From Gemmatimonadota bacterium (lineage in GTDB: Bacteria; Gemmatimonadota; Gemmatimonadetes; Longimicrobiales; Gaopeijiaceae), in the NCBI GenBank assembly GCA_022823365.1, contig JAJDXG010000053.1, positions 1 through 52,550 of the forward strand: DNA of 52,550 nt, read 5' to 3'. Both the position numbers and the translations under genes were made by a program. Positions 49,745 through 52,550 of this stretch are shown here, one piece after another; the stretch's first letter is position 1; every line of letters starts with the position of its first letter. The notes beneath the pieces are model-generated. The model made no database searches. It worked only from the letters and a program-made list of their open reading frames with translations, and was not told the DNA's origin.

Positions 49745-49799
49745 AGCCGACCCCGGCGTCGGCTGAAGGCTTGTCCACGGTTGCGCCGCTGACGGCGCA
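49745..49799 (+). promoter_or_regulatory. Two consecutive GC-rich hairpins ahead of the TonB receptor gene
   Basis: AGCCGAC, 6-nt loop, GTCGGCT (49745-49764) and TGCGCCG, CTGA loop, CGGCGCA (49782-49799), each a perfect 7-bp stem, in the 87-bp gap before the receptor ATG at 49817. No U-tract follows. They could attenuate or protect the mRNA between the small gene and receptor. Confidence 0.5.
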
Positions 49800-49816
49800 C
49801 CCAACAGGAGACAATC

Positions 49817-52072
49817 ATGCCGTCACCCGGCAATGCCACACCGACATCCAGACGCTTTTCCGTCCCCTTCTGCCTCCTCGGGATGATCCTCGCAGGCGTT
49901 CCGGCACCCTCCGCGGGCTCGACGGCTGTCGAACAGCAGGCAGCAGACACCCTCGACCACGTAGTGGGAATCGTCCGGTCGGCAGACGGCGGGATGCCTC
50001 TCGCGGGCGCGACCGCAACGGTCGTCAGCACCGGCGGCCACGCAGTTACGCACGGCGACGGGTCGTTCCGTATCGCCGTGCCCGATGCCGAGCGGTATCG
50101 GCTCCGGATCGATCGCCTCGGGTACGCAGCGGTTGCCGTCGATGTCCGCCCGGGAGAGATGGTCACCGTCGACCTCGAAGTGGCCGCCATCCCCTTGCCG
50201 GACGTTGTCGTCACGGCAGTCCTGAGCCCCACGGCCGCGAACGAGACGATCCGGCCTTCCGCGGTCTTCGCGGGGGAGAAGCTGCAGCGGCAGCTGGCGG
50301 CAACCCTCGCGCAGACGGTCGAATCGGTTCCGGGGGTAGCCGTGACCAGCATGGGGCCCGGCACCTCCCAGCCCGTCATCCGCGGCCTGGGCGGAGACAG
50401 GATCCTCGTGCTCGAGGACGGCCAGCGGGTAGGCGACGTCCTCAGCAGCGGCGCGGACCACGCCACGGCGACCCCCCCCTCCTCCGCTCGGCGCATCGAA
50501 GTGATTCGCGGACCAAGCGCGATCCTCTACGGCAGCAACGCCCTCGGGGGCGTGATCAACGTGGTTCGGGACGAGGTGCCCCGCGCGGCGCCCTACCGGG
50601 CGACCGGCTTCACTTCGCTCAGCGGCCGGGGAGCCACTCGCGGCCTCGGAGGGAGCAGCCAGGTAACGGTCGGAGTCACCGAGCACATCCCTCTCCGCAT
50701 CGAGGCATCGATGCATCAGGCAGGGGATTTGCGGACGCCCATTGGCAGGCTGGAGGGAACCCAGGTCGACACCTGGGGCGTGGCGGCCGGGACATCGTGG
50801 GTGGACGACTGGGGCTATGCCGGTGGTGCGTTTCGCTTCTACTCGAACGACTACGGGATCCCCGGCGGCTTCCTCGGCGGCCACACGAACGCGGTGCGCA
50901 CGGAGCAGGAGCGGGCCGCAAGCCGGTTTCGCAGCGTCATCCGGCCCGGGGGAGGCCTGGAAGCGATTGAACTCGATGCCGGCTACACGTGGTACCGGCA
51001 CCACGAGTGGGAACCCCCGGACATCCTGGGAACGCTGTTCGAGCGCCAGATCGCGAGCGGGGAGGCGCGGGCGCGGCACGCCGGGTGGGGGCCGTTCGCA
51101 TCGGGCGCCGTCGGAGCACGAGTCTCGTGGGAGCATTTCGGATTCGGGGGCGCGCTCTACACCCCCAATTCCGGGCGCAGGACGCAGGCTGCGTATGTCA
51201 TCGAAGAGATCCAACTGGATCCGGTCTCGATCGAAGCCGGGCTGCGCTACGACCGGGTCGAGCTGGAACCGAACGAGGAGGAGCAGTCCGAGATCGGGCA
51301 CACCCGCGCGCGTTCCTTCGACGCGATGTCCGGCTCGCTGGGCGCGCTTCTGCCGTTGACGGGCCAGTTCACCGTGGGAGCGAGCGTGGCCCGTGCCTTT
51401 CGCACGCCGGACGTAAACGAACTCTACTCGGAGGGGCCGCACCTCGCGGCCAACTCATATGACGTCGGCAATCCCTCGCTCGGGATGGAAACGGGACTCG
51501 GAATCGACGTGTTCGGACGTGTCGCGGGACGACATCTGAGCGCTGAGGCGACGTGGTTCCGAAACACGATCGAGGGCTACATCTTTCCGCAGGCCACGGG
51601 GGAGCTCAGCCGGATACGGCTCCCCATCTATCAGTACGTGGGCGAGAACGCCGTTCTGACCGGCTTCGAGAGCCTCCTCGGGTGGTCGATCCCGGCCGGA
51701 CTCAAGCTGGAGGCCGTCGCATCGTACGTGCGCGGCACGCTCCGCGCCACAAACGAACCCCTCCCGTTCATGCCCCCGCTCCAGGGCCGCCTGGCCGTCG
51801 GCTACTCGCCGGTGGACTGGTTCGTGGAGGCCGAAGCGCGATTGGCCTCGAGCCAGGAGCGGACGGGGCAGTTCGAGCAGTCAACCGATGGATACGCGGT
51901 CCTTGGTCTCTCGGGCGGCGTACGTCTCACGGTCGCCGGGCGGCTTCACGTCGTGACGCTCAACCTCGCGAACCTCGGCAACACCGAATACAGGAACCAC
52001 CTGTCGCGCGTGAAGGAGATCATGCCCGAGGCGGGCAGATCCGTCAGCGTGGCATATCGAGTCGTCTTCTGA
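49817..52072 (+). CDS. ZnuD-like TonB-dependent outer-membrane receptor
   Basis: 751 residues; AGGAG lies 6 nt before the ATG. A signal-like segment (SVPFCLLGMILAGVPAPSAG) is followed by a carboxypeptidase-regulatory-like domain (about 55-125) and a plug (about 140-235: LAQTVESVPGVAVTSMGPGT, VIRGLGGDRILVLEDG, and SSGADHATATPPSSARRIEV then PSAILYGSNALGGVINV). The DHA...RIEVIRGP...YGSNALGGV pattern and the barrel motif FRTPDVNELYSEGPHLAANS, then YDVGNPSLGMETGLGID, follow the ZnuD zinc/heme receptor group. The final strand ends in VAYRVVF. Located behind a Fur/Zur-like palindrome, it probably imports zinc; siderophore or heme import is not excluded. A lipoprotein gene follows. Confidence 0.85.
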   Translation: MPSPGNATPTSRRFSVPFCLLGMILAGVPAPSAGSTAVEQQAADTLDHVVGIVRSADGGMPLAGATATVVSTGGHAVTHGDGSFRIAVPDAERYRLRIDRLGYAAVAVDVRPGEMVTVDLEVAAIPLPDVVVTAVLSPTAANETIRPSAVFAGEKLQRQLAATLAQTVESVPGVAVTSMGPGTSQPVIRGLGGDRILVLEDGQRVGDVLSSGADHATATPPSSARRIEVIRGPSAILYGSNALGGVINVVRDEVPRAAPYRATGFTSLSGRGATRGLGGSSQVTVGVTEHIPLRIEASMHQAGDLRTPIGRLEGTQVDTWGVAAGTSWVDDWGYAGGAFRFYSNDYGIPGGFLGGHTNAVRTEQERAASRFRSVIRPGGGLEAIELDAGYTWYRHHEWEPPDILGTLFERQIASGEARARHAGWGPFASGAVGARVSWEHFGFGGALYTPNSGRRTQAAYVIEEIQLDPVSIEAGLRYDRVELEPNEEEQSEIGHTRARSFDAMSGSLGALLPLTGQFTVGASVARAFRTPDVNELYSEGPHLAANSYDVGNPSLGMETGLGIDVFGRVAGRHLSAEATWFRNTIEGYIFPQATGELSRIRLPIYQYVGENAVLTGFESLLGWSIPAGLKLEAVASYVRGTLRATNEPLPFMPPLQGRLAVGYSPVDWFVEAEARLASSQERTGQFEQSTDGYAVLGLSGGVRLTVAGRLHVVTLNLANLGNTEYRNHLSRVKEIMPEAGRSVSVAYRVVF

Positions 52073-52148
52073 GGGCGAGGCTCCGCTGGTCTGCGGGACG
52101 CTTCGCGCCGGGGACGACCAGAACATCAACCCAATTGAGGAAAGAGAG

Positions 52149-52550
52149 ATGAGACATTCGAGACTGAGGCTGCCGTTCGCCCTGCTGAGCGCGGGCATCC
52201 TGGCCCTCTCGGCGTGCGAGAGCGCAACCGAACCCGAAGAGGACCATGCCGAGGAGGTCGAGGGCGTGGAGCTGGTGCTGAACGGCCAGATCATCGCGTC
52301 CTACGACGGACACGACGGCGAGTGGACCGGAGAACTGGAGGTCGAGCCGGGCGAGGAAACCGCCCACATCACCGTGCGCTTCGTCGACCACGACATGGTG
52401 GCGGTCCAGCTGGATGACGACTTCTACCTGGAAGTGGAAGTAGAGGACGAGTCCATCGCCGAATTCGAACAGGACACCCCCGGGGAGTTCGGGGGACACC
52501 TGCACGGAGGGGCCGAGGGCGACACCGACATCGTCTTCCGCCTGATGCAC
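52149..52550 (+). CDS. Acidic His-rich lipoprotein, truncated by window end
   Basis: 134 residues are visible, with no stop before 52550, so the gene continues past the window. GAGGAAAGAG precedes the ATG. A signal peptide with lipobox ALSACE anchors it, after which the protein is rich in Glu, Asp and His (EPEEDHAEEVEGVELVLNG, ASYDGHDGEW, VDHDMV, GGHLHGGAEGDTDIVFRL). Repeated short beta-strands follow an Ig-like outline. Many acidic and His residues suggest metal binding. It is 76 bp downstream of the ZnuD-like receptor gene and probably in its operon, perhaps a periplasmic metal chaperone. No family is recognised. Confidence 0.7.
   Translation, partial: MRHSRLRLPFALLSAGILALSACESATEPEEDHAEEVEGVELVLNGQIIASYDGHDGEWTGELEVEPGEETAHITVRFVDHDMVAVQLDDDFYLEVEVEDESIAEFEQDTPGEFGGHLHGGAEGDTDIVFRLMH

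Noticed and set aside
1..52550. tRNA, rRNA, integrase, transposase or attachment sites
   Set aside because: I looked for tRNA T-arm/anticodon patterns, rRNA segments and DDE or tyrosine-recombinase motifs on both strands and saw none that held up.

Overview
The window is high-GC, gene-dense bacterial chromosome. The gene content suggests a Gram-negative, environmental, peptide- and nutrient-scavenging bacterium. It has two TonB-dependent receptors with N-terminal carboxypeptidase-regulatory-like domains, many lipobox lipoproteins, a DUF1592/DUF1552 pair, a CehA/McbA-type PHP hydrolase fused to a propeller, and Mpl/LdcA murein recycling. Gemmatimonadota is my best guess. This is inference from gene content, and no rRNA or tRNA gene is present to confirm it.

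Layout. 1-4.0 kb: 3' end of a 13E12-type HNH endonuclease gene, then a minus-strand run of an M20 peptidase, a VanZ-like protein and a branched-chain-amino-acid-type binding lipoprotein. 4.0-6.0 kb: three-gene minus-strand operon of poorly known membrane proteins. 6.1-17.8 kb: minus-strand block with an M19 dipeptidase, a modular lipoprotein metalloprotease, LdcA and Mpl (overlapping, murein-peptide recycling), a very large internally duplicated CPBP membrane protein, and an SpmB/SpmA pair. 18-24.7 kb: mixed strands with a DUF3179 lipoprotein, a TauE/SafE permease, an acetamidase/formamidase-like lipoprotein, DUF167, a serine hydrolase coupled to an exported RidA-like lipoprotein, and two secreted proteins. 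24.7-32 kb: a TonB receptor, a propeller-PHP hydrolase and a DHA2-type MFS pump, all minus strand. 32-40.4 kb: plus-strand Tat-exported epimerase-like protein, a DsbB-like protein (minus), then DUF1592 (c-type cytochrome motifs), DUF1552 and a secreted ankyrin protein, closed by a terminator.

40.5-48.1 kb is an accessory-looking segment between the queuosine genes queG and queE: a MazG-like protein, a HigB toxin with a HigA-ImmA/IrrE fusion, a quinone-oxidoreductase-like MDR protein coupled to a Fic protein, a degenerate tandem-repeat regulatory region, and an orphan beta-class DNA methyltransferase. The methyltransferase is translationally coupled through an unknown gene to queE. An ankyrin lipoprotein follows.

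49.2-52.55 kb looks like a metal-responsive operon. A promoter overlapped by a perfect Fur/Zur-like palindrome is followed by a small His/Cys-containing protein, a ZnuD-like TonB receptor and an acidic, His-rich lipoprotein that runs off the window end.

Strongest candidates for something new: the ZnuD-like operon with its two unknown partners, the DUF1592-DUF1552-ankyrin cluster, the CPBP protein with a decayed second copy of itself, the fic/methyltransferase repeat region, and the methyltransferase-queE coupling.
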